Source of the DNA: Vagococcus lutrae
Lineage (GTDB): Bacteria; Bacillota; Bacilli; Lactobacillales; Vagococcaceae
Reading direction: 5' to 3'
NCBI RefSeq assembly: GCF_003987555.1
Contig: NZ_NGJW01000006.1
Coordinates: forward strand, 62,001 to 126,000
DNA length: 64,000 bases
The notes under the pieces were generated by a model. It saw only the letters and a list, made by a program, of their open reading frames with translations. It did not search any database and was not told the origin of the DNA. Made by a program: the position numbers and the translations under genes. Shown in pieces: positions 8,770-16,388 of the stretch. Each line of letters begins with the position of its first letter. Positions within the stretch are counted from its first letter, which is position 1.

Positions 8770-9202
8770 TAGCATGAGAGGTTTTACGTTGCTTGAAACC
8801 TTGATTGGCATGCTTTTGTTGATAGCAGGCACTTACTTTTTTTCAACCATCATGGCTCAAACAACGGAGCTTTTTCAGCCTAAAACAGCTCAAAACTACT
8901 ATGAATGGCAAACGTTTTTATTACAATTAGAACAAGAACTGAAAAATAAAAAGGAATGCCAAGTTGTAGCTAATCGCTTAGTGACTAAAGAAGAAACGTC
9001 AGGTGGCTCAGAAGCTATCGTTCAGTATGAATGGTATCGAACAAAAGTAAGAAAAAGGCGAAGTGGTATGGGACATCACGTTTTACTTACGAATGTAGAA
9101 AAGTGGACGCTTGACAAGCAAGGGCGTCGTTTAATGATAGAGGTCGCTTTTTCTGACGGGCATCGCTATTCTGGGAGTGTGTTAATTGATGAAAAAGAAT
9201 AA
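8759..9202 (+). CDS. comGF: Minor competence pseudopilin ComGF
   Basis: A 147-residue protein with N-terminal RG|FTLLETLIGMLLLIAG, a prepilin-type signal, followed by a ComGF-like body containing WQTFLLQLEQEL and a basic KVRKRRSG segment. It overlaps comGE by 11 bp and comGG by 14 bp. Its role is as a minor component of the pseudopilus complex. Confidence 0.87.
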   Translation: MKNSSMRGFTLLETLIGMLLLIAGTYFFSTIMAQTTELFQPKTAQNYYEWQTFLLQLEQELKNKKECQVVANRLVTKEETSGGSEAIVQYEWYRTKVRKRRSGMGHHVLLTNVEKWTLDKQGRRLMIEVAFSDGHRYSGSVLIDEKE

Positions 9203-9635
9203 GCCTTATGATGGGATGGTTTTGTTTACTGTACTAGCCTTGCTTAGCATCTATTTTGCAGTGGTCTTTCAGTTTATCGGATTTTATCGTGAACACCAAG
9301 CTCAATTAAGTCAGCTCGTTCATTTTTATGAGATGAAAACATTGGCTAATTTGAGTTATCGACGGGTGTCGTCTCAAGAGGCTACCCATGCCCAAACGCT
9401 AACCTTTAATAAAGGACGCGTGATATTTGAACCACATACGGATGAATGGTCTTTTGAGGTGAGTTTGAATACAGGCGAAACGCGGCGCTTTTATCATACC
9501 CCACCTCAGTTATCTCATACAGAAGAAACAAGTGATACTGAAAATACTGAAAATAAAGAACAATCAGTCAAGCAGCAAACCACCGTTTCTGAAACCGAGA
9601 AAACATGTTCGACAAGAGATGATATTGATGAGTGA
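9189..9635 (+). CDS. comGG: Minor competence pseudopilin ComGG
   Basis: Last gene of the comG operon, 148 residues from ATG 9189 (a TTG one codon earlier is also possible). One hydrophobic segment follows a short basic N-terminus (YDGMVLFTVLALLSIYFAVVF). The Gly before the hydrophobic part is kept, but the Glu5 of classical prepilins is absent, so processing is uncertain. The last ~40 residues are unusual: highly hydrophilic and rich in Thr, Glu and Asp. ComGG is very variable, so the call rests mostly on position. Confidence 0.75.
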   Translation: MKKNKPYDGMVLFTVLALLSIYFAVVFQFIGFYREHQAQLSQLVHFYEMKTLANLSYRRVSSQEATHAQTLTFNKGRVIFEPHTDEWSFEVSLNTGETRRFYHTPPQLSHTEETSDTENTENKEQSVKQQTTVSETEKTCSTRDDIDE

Positions 9636-9675
9636 GCGTGCATGCATGATACAAGCTCGTAACGTAACATATTAA

Positions 9676-9703
9676 TTGCAAGATTCTCATTATCGTGTAT
9701 AAT
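9676..9703 (+). promoter_or_regulatory. Promoter of the riboswitch-ATPase transcript
   Basis: TTGCAA and TATAAT are separated by 16 bases. The expected start of transcription, near 9710, lies just before the riboswitch aptamer. Confidence 0.7.
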
Positions 9704-9715
9704 TAGGGATGAATC

Positions 9716-9845
9716 AACTCATAAGGGAGTAACTGGCGATTAGTTCGTGGCAACATCACCATCACTGAAAGAAATTTCTGGTGTTGTCTTAAACAGTGAG
9801 ACTTATGTATGGACAAATTGCTCATACATAGGTCTCTTTTTATTT
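9716..9845 (+). promoter_or_regulatory. yybP-ykoY (Mn2+) riboswitch with terminator expression platform
   Basis: The leader carries AAGGGAGTA near its 5' end and GTGAGACTTATG at its 3' end, the two conserved boxes of the yybP-ykoY aptamer as I know it. P1 can form between CATAAG (9720-9725) and CTTATG (9802-9807). The same 3' strand is also the 5' arm of a strong terminator, GAGACTTATGTATG (9798-9811) pairing with CATACATAGGTCTC (9823-9836) before a T-run. Metal-stabilised P1 would therefore block the terminator and turn the downstream P-type ATPase on. This architecture and gene pairing match the known Mn2+ switches before Lactococcus yoaB and pneumococcal mgtA. Confidence 0.85.
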
Positions 9846-9884
9846 TTTTATGAGAAAATATACATGAAAATAGGAGGAAAAAAG

Positions 9885-12560
9885 ATGTCAGAACATGAAC
9901 GTAAGAAACAATTAGTGGATACGTTTTATACACAAACTGAAGAAGATGTTTTGAAAAAACTGGAAACATCTGCTGAAGGTTTGAGTAGTGCGGAAGCTGA
10001 GAAGCGTTTGTCAGCTTATGGTGCCAATGAACTGGATCAGGGTAAGAAGAAAAGTTTATTTTCAAAGTTTCTTGATCAGTTTAAAGATTTAATGATTATT
10101 ATCTTAATCGTTGCGGCTGTATTATCAGGTTTTATGGGCGATTCTGCTGAAGCAATTATGATTATTTTAGTTGTATTATTGATGGCAATTTTTGGTGTGG
10201 TACAAGAAGCGAAAGCGGAGCAAGCAATCGATGCTCTTAAGAGTATGTCAACGCCAAATGCGAATGTTTTACGTGATGGAAACGCCAAAGTTGTTAAAAG
10301 TACCGAAATAGTACCGGGAGATGTGGTCTTGCTAGAAGCAGGAGATGTTGTGCCGGCAGATATTCGCTTGATAGAAGCGAATTCACTGAAAATTGAGGAA
10401 TCGGCATTGACCGGGGAATCAGTTCCAGTTGAAAAAGACAGTCAACAGTTGATAGAAGTGGATGCTGGAATCGGTGACCGTGTAAATATGGGGTACATGA
10501 ATAGTAATGTTACCTATGGTCGTGGTGTAGGTGTCGTCACTGGTACCGGGATGAACACTGAAGTAGGTAAAATTGCGACGATGTTAGCAGACGCAGATGA
10601 AACGAATACGCCACTGAAAGAAAACTTAAATGAGTTAGGTAAGTGGTTAACCATCGCTATTTTAGTCATCTGTGTGGTGATGTTTGGTGTAGGGATGATG
10701 AATGGTGGTAAGACATGGGTTGAAATGTTGCTAACTTCTGTTTCATTAGCTGTAGCAGCTATTCCAGAAGGATTACCAGCGATTGTTACGATTGTTTTAG
10801 CGCTTGGTACACAGCGAATGGCTAAGCGTAACTCTTTAGTAAGAAAGTTACCAGCGGTAGAAACATTAGGAAGTACGGACATTATTTGTTCAGATAAAAC
10901 AGGAACGTTAACTGTCAATCAAATGACGGTTGAACAAATTTTTACGAATAATGAAATTCATGCAGAAAGCGATACAGTTCCAACGGATAATTTAACGTTA
11001 AAAATTATGAACTATTGTAATGACACGAAATTTTCTTCTGAAGGAGAGTTAATTGGTGATCCGACAGAAACGGCGTTAATTAAATTTGGACTGAAACATG
11101 CGTTTGATGTGCGTGAAGCCTTAAAACAAGAGCCACGTGTAGCAGAGCTGCCGTTCGACTCTGAACGTAAATTGATGACGACTTATCATCAACTAGCTGA
11201 CGGTCGTTTCTTAGTAGCAACTAAGGGAGCACCAGATGAATTGTTAAAACGTTGTATATCTTATGATGTAAATGGCGATATTCGTCAAATGGACGATGCA
11301 CAGCGTGACTTAATCTTGTCGACCAATACACAACTTGCAAAACAAGCACTGCGTGTGTTAGCAATGGCTTATAAAATTGTCGACCATGTTCCAGAAAACT
11401 TAGTACCAGAAGAAATTGAAAAAGATTTAATTTTTTCAGGTCTTGTCGGAATGATTGACCCAGAACGTGAAGAAGCAGCTGAAGCCGTTCATGTGGCAAA
11501 ACAAGCGGGGATTCGTCCTGTGATGATTACAGGTGACCACCGTGATACTGCCGAAGCGATTGCAATTCGCTTAGGTATTATTGAAGAAAACCAACATGAA
11601 GCTGTTATTACAGGGGCTCAGTTAAATGAAATGTCAGATGATGAATTTGCTAAACGCGTTCATGAATTTTCAGTATATGCGCGCGTGTCACCTGAACATA
11701 AAGTAAGAATTGTTAAAGCATGGCAAACTGAAGGTAAAGTAGTGGCGATGACGGGAGACGGTGTCAACGACGCGCCTGCTTTAAAAACAGCTGATATTGG
11801 GATTGGTATGGGAATTACCGGAACGGAAGTTTCAAAAGGTGCTAGTGACATGGTACTAGCGGATGATAACTTCTCAACCATTATCGTAGCAGTTGAAGAA
11901 GGACGTAAAGTCTTCTCAAACATTCAAAAAACGATTCAATACTTACTGGCTGCAAACTTAGGGGAAGTTTTAACACTATTTATCGCGACCTTACTAGGTT
12001 GGGATACGCTACTACCTGTTCATCTATTATGGATTAACGTGGTAACGGATACCTTCCCAGCGATTGCCCTTGGTTTAGAACCAGCTGAACGAAATGTGAT
12101 GCAACAAAAACCACGCGGTCGTAATTCAAACTTCTTCTCAGGTGGTGTGTTAAGCAGCATTATTTATCAAGGGATTTTAGAGGCAGGCATTACGTTAGGC
12201 GTTTACTTATTCGCGATTGCGTACCCTGTTCATCAAACATACAATGAAATCCATGCTGATGCGTTAACAATGTCCTTTGCGACATTAGGCTTGATTCAAT
12301 TATTCCATGCCTTTAACGTAAAATCTGTCCACCAGTCACTCTTTAAAGTGGGGCCATTTAGAAATAAGAGCTTTAACTATGCTATTTTGTTATCGTTCAT
12401 TCTATTAGCCATTACGATTGTGATTCCAGGATTTAATGATTTATTCGAAGTCGCTCATTTGGATACACATCAATGGGCAGTCGTTGCCGGAGCATCCTTC
12501 TCAATTATCCCGATTGTAGAAATTGTGAAGTTCTTCCAGCGCAAGACGTTATATAAATAA
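9885..12560 (+). CDS. P2A-type cation ATPase, probable Mn2+/Ca2+ exporter (YoaB/MgtA type)
   Basis: P-type ATPase of 891 residues that should export Mn2+ and/or Ca2+ from the cytoplasm. Motifs in order: LTGESVPVEK (actuator), IPEGLPA in M4, SDKTGTLT with the phosphorylated Asp, TGDHRDTA and GDGVNDAPAL. Ion ligands are visible: Glu of PEGLP, Asn and Glu of AANLGEV (M5), and Asn, Thr and Asp of NVVTDTFPA (M6). At the place of the SERCA M8 Glu there is Gln (LIQLFHAFN), which suggests one full transport site. ATG 9885 has AGGAGG upstream; the open frame extends to 9747, but that part is the riboswitch and terminator. The Mn2+ riboswitch in front makes manganese the likely physiological substrate. 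Confidence 0.93.
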   Translation: MSEHERKKQLVDTFYTQTEEDVLKKLETSAEGLSSAEAEKRLSAYGANELDQGKKKSLFSKFLDQFKDLMIIILIVAAVLSGFMGDSAEAIMIILVVLLMAIFGVVQEAKAEQAIDALKSMSTPNANVLRDGNAKVVKSTEIVPGDVVLLEAGDVVPADIRLIEANSLKIEESALTGESVPVEKDSQQLIEVDAGIGDRVNMGYMNSNVTYGRGVGVVTGTGMNTEVGKIATMLADADETNTPLKENLNELGKWLTIAILVICVVMFGVGMMNGGKTWVEMLLTSVSLAVAAIPEGLPAIVTIVLALGTQRMAKRNSLVRKLPAVETLGSTDIICSDKTGTLTVNQMTVEQIFTNNEIHAESDTVPTDNLTLKIMNYCNDTKFSSEGELIGDPTETALIKFGLKHAFDVREALKQEPRVAELPFDSERKLMTTYHQLADGRFLVATKGAPDELLKRCISYDVNGDIRQMDDAQRDLILSTNTQLAKQALRVLAMAYKIVDHVPENLVPEEIEKDLIFSGLVGMIDPEREEAAEAVHVAKQAGIRPVMITGDHRDTAEAIAIRLGIIEENQHEAVITGAQLNEMSDDEFAKRVHEFSVYARVSPEHKVRIVKAWQTEGKVVAMTGDGVNDAPALKTADIGIGMGITGTEVSKGASDMVLADDNFSTIIVAVEEGRKVFSNIQKTIQYLLAANLGEVLTLFIATLLGWDTLLPVHLLWINVVTDTFPAIALGLEPAERNVMQQKPRGRNSNFFSGGVLSSIIYQGILEAGITLGVYLFAIAYPVHQTYNEIHADALTMSFATLGLIQLFHAFNVKSVHQSLFKVGPFRNKSFNYAILLSFILLAITIVIPGFNDLFEVAHLDTHQWAVVAGASFSIIPIVEIVKFFQRKTLYK

Positions 12561-12583
12561 AGAGTACAGAATAAGATAATTTT

Positions 12584-12619
12584 GACTGACATTCGTTGAG
12601 AAACGGATGTCAGTTTTTT
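12584..12619 (+). terminator. Intrinsic terminator after the P-type ATPase
   Basis: ACTGACAT-CGTT pairs with AACG-ATGTCAGT, GAGA loop, followed by six T. Confidence 0.9.
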
Positions 12620-12655
12620 ATTAGGCTAATAAGGCTAAAAAAGTGATGCGAATGA

Positions 12656-12685
12656 TTGCGTGACCACTGTAAAATTTGATATAGT
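12656..12685 (+). promoter_or_regulatory. Promoter of the gene at 12722
   Basis: TTGCGT, an 18-base spacer and TATAGT, about 36 bases before the ATG. Confidence 0.45.
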
Positions 12686-12721
12686 AAGTAGGCAAAAGAA
12701 AAGAAAGATGAGGCAAGAAAA

Positions 12722-13150
12722 ATGCGAGGAAATTTAACTTACTATGTTCAAAAAATTAATGATATTGTGACATTGACTGAGCAAACGGGTGAAGAAATGA
12801 ATCCGTTTTTTGAAACACTTAGAGGAGCGATTGATGAAGATACGTTATCAGAACTTACATCTTCTCAATATGAAGAGATTAAAGCTGCCTTTGCGAAAGG
12901 GACGGCTGTGTATGAAGCACAACTAGCTATCATTAAAGACTTACGTCCGCCAGCAAGAGTTCTAGGAATCCATAAAAAGCTAGAAAAAGCTTATAGTCAG
13001 TATGTTTTGGCGTGCCAGTCGATGGTAGAATCGATAACAGATGAGTCAGTAGATGTGAATCAATTTAATGAATCAGAAACAAAACAAGATGCAGAAACGG
13101 ATACGATTGCTTTTTGTATTCAACGCATGACGCAATTACTTTTAAAATAA
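12722..13150 (+). CDS. Uncharacterised helical protein
   Basis: I do not recognise a family. The 142-residue product has no signal peptide or membrane segment and looks mainly alpha-helical, with many Glu, Lys and Gln and several heptad-like stretches. Notable pieces are EEMNPFFETLRGAIDED, the conserved-looking KDLRPPARVLGIHKKLEKAY in the middle and a Gln/Asp/Glu-rich linker before a short C-terminal helix. It has its own promoter and is not in an operon with the ATPase. Codon use looks like that of the neighbours. A coding gene is likely from its length, start and composition. Confidence 0.7.
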   Translation: MRGNLTYYVQKINDIVTLTEQTGEEMNPFFETLRGAIDEDTLSELTSSQYEEIKAAFAKGTAVYEAQLAIIKDLRPPARVLGIHKKLEKAYSQYVLACQSMVESITDESVDVNQFNESETKQDAETDTIAFCIQRMTQLLLK

Positions 13151-13165
13151 CCCTTGTTTTTTTAC

Positions 13166-13194
13166 TGGACAATTCATGCGAAGCCGTGTATGAT
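13166..13194 (+). promoter_or_regulatory. Strong promoter of the candidate small RNA
   Basis: TGGACA and TATGAT are separated by exactly 17 bases. No open reading frame of useful length follows before the terminator at 13267-13298. Confidence 0.6.
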
Positions 13195-13199
13195 GTATG

Positions 13200-13298
13200 T
13201 ATAACCAACAACAACCTTTTTATTTTTCATTTTACTCTCATCCTAAAGAGTAAAATACTCCTTTTTCCACTGCTGATATGATTAGCAGTGGTTTTTTT
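13200..13298 (+). ncRNA. Candidate small RNA of about 100 nt, or an attenuated queG leader
   Basis: A good promoter starts a transcript near 13200. The RNA would begin with an unstructured CA-rich stretch (AACCAACAACAACC). It then forms hairpin 1, ATTTTACTCT (13230-13239) with AGAGTAAAAT (13247-13256), and ends in an intrinsic terminator, CCACTGCT (13267-13274) with AGCAGTGG (13284-13291) plus seven T. No start codon with ribosome site and useful frame lies inside. The single-stranded CA-rich region would suit pairing with G/U-rich ribosome-binding sites. It could instead be an attenuated leader of queG. Confidence 0.45.
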
Positions 13299-13350
13299 GT
13301 GTTATGATAAAATAAGTTAAATGACATGACTAGTAAAGTGAGGTTTGAAT

Positions 13351-14514
13351 ATGACAGCGACGTTAAAAAAACAAATTATAGCAGAGAGTAAGAAGATAGG
13401 GATTGATAAGATTGGCTTTACGGATGCTAGTCCATTTGCTCACTTAGAAGAAAGTCTTCATGAACAAAAAGCTGCGGGACATACGACAGGCTTTGAACAT
13501 CCAGTGATTGAGGAACGTCTTTATCCGGATAAAATATTTGATAAACCCGCTTCGATTATCTCGATTGCTTTAGCTTATCCTACTAAAATAAAAGAGAAAG
13601 CCCCTCGTGTGAGAGGTGAACGACGAGGTAGTTTCGCCCGTGCTTCTTGGGGGACAGACTATCATGATATTTTGCGAGACCGTATGGCAAAATTAATTGC
13701 CTTTATTGAAGAAGTCGCGCCTAACTCTGCAGAACTTTCATTTAAACCCATGGTCGATACGGGGGAATTGATTGACGTAGCTGTGGCACAACGAGCAGGG
13801 CTGGGTTTTATTGGAAAAAATGGTTTGTTAATCACGGAAGAATTTGGATCTTACGTTTATTTAGGTGAAATTATTACGAATATCCCTTTTGAACCAGATA
13901 CACCGATTGAAAATCAATGTGGCAGCTGTACAAAGTGTATTGATTTTTGCCCAACTAGTGCGCTACTAGGAGACGGTCGGATGAATGGTCAGCGTTGTCT
14001 ATCTTATCAAACGCAAACGCGTGGAATGATGCCGGAGGAGTATCGAGAGAAAATCCGAACTGTCATCTATGGGTGTGATATTTGTCAGCAAGTTTGTCCG
14101 TTTAACAAGGGCAAAGATTTTCATTTTCATGAAGAAATGGAGCCTGATCCAGAAGTCGTGACACCACTATTAACACCGTTATTGACGATAAGTAATCGTG
14201 AGTTTAAAGAACAATTTGGTTATTTAGCTGGGTCGTGGCGTGGGAAGAAACCTATTCAACGTAATGCTATTATCGCACTTGGCAATGCGAAACAAACGAG
14301 TGCTTTGCCAAATTTACTAGCATGTGCGGAAGAAGATCCCCGCCCAGAAATACGTGGGACGGCTTACTGGTCGATTGGTAAAATTGGTTCACCATCGAAC
14401 GATGCTCTTGTTTCTTTTTTATTAGAACGATTTGAAAAGGAAGAAAATGAAGAAGCGCGTTTAGAAATTACGAAGGTCTTAAACAATTGGAAAATCGATG
14501 ATAAAAAACGTTGA
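13351..14514 (+). CDS. queG: Epoxyqueuosine reductase
   Basis: Cobalamin- and [4Fe-4S]-dependent enzyme that reduces epoxyqueuosine to queuosine in tRNA, the last step of queuosine synthesis. The 387-residue protein has the N-terminal cobalamin-binding DUF1730-type domain, two ferredoxin cysteine clusters ([12 protein letters not shown] and CDICQQVCP, residues ~190-250) and a C-terminal HEAT-like repeat region that contacts tRNA. ATG 13351 follows GTGAGG; an in-frame TTG two codons earlier is less likely. No other queuosine synthesis gene is present in the window. Confidence 0.93.
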   Translation: MTATLKKQIIAESKKIGIDKIGFTDASPFAHLEESLHEQKAAGHTTGFEHPVIEERLYPDKIFDKPASIISIALAYPTKIKEKAPRVRGERRGSFARASWGTDYHDILRDRMAKLIAFIEEVAPNSAELSFKPMVDTGELIDVAVAQRAGLGFIGKNGLLITEEFGSYVYLGEIITNIPFEPDTPIENQCGSCTKCIDFCPTSALLGDGRMNGQRCLSYQTQTRGMMPEEYREKIRTVIYGCDICQQVCPFNKGKDFHFHEEMEPDPEVVTPLLTPLLTISNREFKEQFGYLAGSWRGKKPIQRNAIIALGNAKQTSALPNLLACAEEDPRPEIRGTAYWSIGKIGSPSNDALVSFLLERFEKEENEEARLEITKVLNNWKIDDKKR

Positions 14515-14542
14515 TTGTTCGCATTAGATAGTCTAATATAAT
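14515..14542 (+). promoter_or_regulatory. Promoter of udk
   Basis: TTGTTC, a 16-base spacer and TATAAT in the gap between queG and udk. Confidence 0.55.
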
Positions 14543-14574
14543 AACAGACAAGTGATGAAAGAGGTAAGCGACGC

Positions 14575-15210
14575 ATGAAAAATAAAAAGCGCCCTGTTTT
14601 AATAGGGGTAACGGGTGGTTCAGGAAGTGGGAAGACAAGTGTAAGTCGAGCCCTTTTAAAAGAATTTACAGACGATCATTCGATAGTCTTGTTTGAACAA
14701 GATTCTTATTATAAAGATCAGAGTCATTTATCGTTTGAAGAGCGATTAAAAACGAACTATGATCATCCTTTAGCTTTTGATACAGATTTGTTAATTGAGC
14801 ATTTAACAGATTTGTTAAACTATAAAAGTATTGATAAACCTGTCTATGATTACGATGCGCATACGCGTAGTACGGAGTGTGAACATCAAGAGCCACGAGA
14901 AGTAATTATCATTGAAGGGATTCTAATTCTAGAAGATGAACGCTTGCGCGATTTGATGGATATTAAAGTTTATGTCGATACAGAGGATGATATTCGTATC
15001 ATTCGTCGGATTAAGCGTGATATGGAAGAGCGTGGACGCACACTGGATTCTGTTATTCATCAATATCTCAGTGTAGTAAAACCAATGCATCACCAGTTTA
15101 TCGAACCCACTAAAAAGTATGCGGATATTATTATTCCTCAAGGTGGCGAAAATCAAGTAGCGATTGATTTGTTGACGACAAAAATTGCGAGTATTTTAGA
15201 AGCACGTTAG
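14575..15210 (+). CDS. udk: Uridine kinase
   Basis: Phosphorylates uridine and cytidine to UMP and CMP in pyrimidine salvage; cytoplasmic. The 211-residue length is normal. The P-loop [12 protein letters not shown] lies near the N-terminus, the substrate region is [12 protein letters not shown] with the following NYDHPLAFD, and the lid region contains [12 protein letters not shown]. It has its own promoter and a strong terminator. Confidence 0.95.
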   Translation: MKNKKRPVLIGVTGGSGSGKTSVSRALLKEFTDDHSIVLFEQDSYYKDQSHLSFEERLKTNYDHPLAFDTDLLIEHLTDLLNYKSIDKPVYDYDAHTRSTECEHQEPREVIIIEGILILEDERLRDLMDIKVYVDTEDDIRIIRRIKRDMEERGRTLDSVIHQYLSVVKPMHHQFIEPTKKYADIIIPQGGENQVAIDLLTTKIASILEAR

Positions 15211-15259
15211 TTGTTAGAAGATAATTGTTTTAATGAGGAAATTTAGGCCAAATAAGTGA

Positions 15260-15300
15260 AAAGATGAAGGAAACGAACCTGTTTCTTTCATCTTTTTTTG
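15260..15300 (+). terminator. Intrinsic terminator after udk
   Basis: AAGATGAAGGAAAC pairs with GTTTCTTTCATCTT over a six-base loop, followed by a T-run. The remaining ~145 bases up to the convergent gene at 15447 are AT-rich with no further feature I can name. Confidence 0.9.
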
Positions 15301-15446
15301 CCTTTAATTAGATATCATAAATATATATCTTTCTGTCATCTAGACGATAGTTTACATACATCATTCATTTTATATTTTAAACTTAACCCACTTAAAAGAA
15401 TGTGATTTAGAGAAATCAAAATAGCTTTTGCACATTAAAAATATGG

Positions 15447-16226
15447 TTAAAAAGGGACTAATTTTAATGCCTGTTTTTGATAAGTAGCCAACTGATGAAC
15501 ACCATTTTTTCTTAAGAGTTTTTTCATTTCAATAAAGCCTAGTTCATATTGATCAATTGAGTGAGCGTCTGAGCCAATTGAAAAAAGTTTACCGCCTAAT
15601 GATTGATAAAGTGGGACGGCATATTCATACAGGTGCTTATTTTTATATGTGACAAAACTTTTCCCATTTAATTCAAAAGCAATGTCATGCTTAATAATTA
15701 AGCGAAATAATTCGATTAAAAGGGGTTCAGCTAGATCTTGAAACTCACTAGTAGTTAACTCTAAAGCACGTACGCCATAATCAAAATGAGCTAAGATATT
15801 TGCATAAGGAATATCAGTGACAGCTGTGAGGAGTTCTTGGTAGTACGTGTGGACGACTTCTCGTTTATTTAATCGCGTAACTGCTGGGTCCATATAATCG
15901 AGATGGCCATTCTGGTGAACACTGAGTACTAAAAGATCGTATTCTTTTCCACGTAAGAAATCTTTAATTTGACTAGCATGTTTGTTTAGATACCCTATTT
16001 CAATTCCTTTTAAAATGTGTCCATCGTACGTATTATTTAAATTGTCAATCTCTTTTGAATAGGTTAGATAATCAGGAAGATTATTTTTAAAATCATCATA
16101 AGGGTTGTCAAAATCTAAATGTTCCGTAGTAACTAAAGTAGTCATGTTTAGTTCTAAATAAGCGGATAAAGATTCTGTGGAGTCGAACGAATAACAGCTG
16201 TGCACATGTTGATCATAATAGCCCAT
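15447..16226 (-). CDS. PHP-domain phosphoesterase, histidinol-phosphatase (HisJ) type
   Basis: A 259-residue PHP-fold metal-dependent phosphatase. All canonical ligands are visible: HVHS (residues ~7-10), TEH, the Glu of GIEIGYL, the His of LSVHQNG, LAHFD, and SDAHS near residue 224. Members labelled HisJ hydrolyse histidinol phosphate, but no histidine biosynthesis gene is near. The gene is instead divergent from an operon with an intracellular phosphoester hydrolase and an ABC importer, so a related phosphomonoester substrate is my inference. The ATG at 16226 follows GTGAGGAG; the frame reaches a GTG five codons upstream that overlaps this ribosome site. Confidence 0.85.
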   Translation of the reverse strand: MGYYDQHVHSCYSFDSTESLSAYLELNMTTLVTTEHLDFDNPYDDFKNNLPDYLTYSKEIDNLNNTYDGHILKGIEIGYLNKHASQIKDFLRGKEYDLLVLSVHQNGHLDYMDPAVTRLNKREVVHTYYQELLTAVTDIPYANILAHFDYGVRALELTTSEFQDLAEPLLIELFRLIIKHDIAFELNGKSFVTYKNKHLYEYAVPLYQSLGGKLFSIGSDAHSIDQYELGFIEMKKLLRKNGVHQLATYQKQALKLVPF

Positions 16227-16268
16227 TGAATTTCTCCTCACTATAGTTTAATTAGATATCTTGTTTTG

Positions 16269-16297
16269 ATTATAGCTTGACTCATTATAAAATTCAA
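16269..16297 (-). promoter_or_regulatory. Promoter of the PHP phosphoesterase gene
   Basis: On the minus strand TTGAAT, a 17-base spacer and TATAAT. It is back to back with the promoter region of the importer operon. Confidence 0.6.
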
Positions 16298-16322
16298 AAG
16301 AATTCAGAAAAATTACTTTTAT

Positions 16323-16377
16323 TTTACATGGAATTTACAAAAAACATTTACACTTAACTTGTAAAAAATAATATAGT
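16323..16377 (+). promoter_or_regulatory. Pho-box-like TTTACA repeats and promoter of the importer operon
   Basis: TTTACA occurs three times in direct orientation, at 16323-16328, 16334-16339 and 16347-16352, with gaps of 5 and 7 bases. B. subtilis PhoP binds direct TTAACA-like hexamers with gaps of about 5 bases, so this looks like a Pho box. A -10 candidate (TAATAT at 16369-16374 or TATAGT at 16372-16377) follows the third repeat, which may double as the -35. The ribosome site and ATG 16389 are immediately downstream. Confidence 0.5.
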
Positions 16378-16388
16378 GAGGTGTTTGA

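Noticed and set aside
9747-9884. N-terminal extension of the P-type ATPase frame
   Set aside because: The stretch is the riboswitch aptamer and terminator; a strong ribosome site precedes ATG 9885.
10514-10918. 134-residue minus-strand frame inside the ATPase gene, and similar long antisense frames in mfd, cysS and ftsH
   Set aside because: Shadows of well-supported genes with no start signals or recognisable domains.
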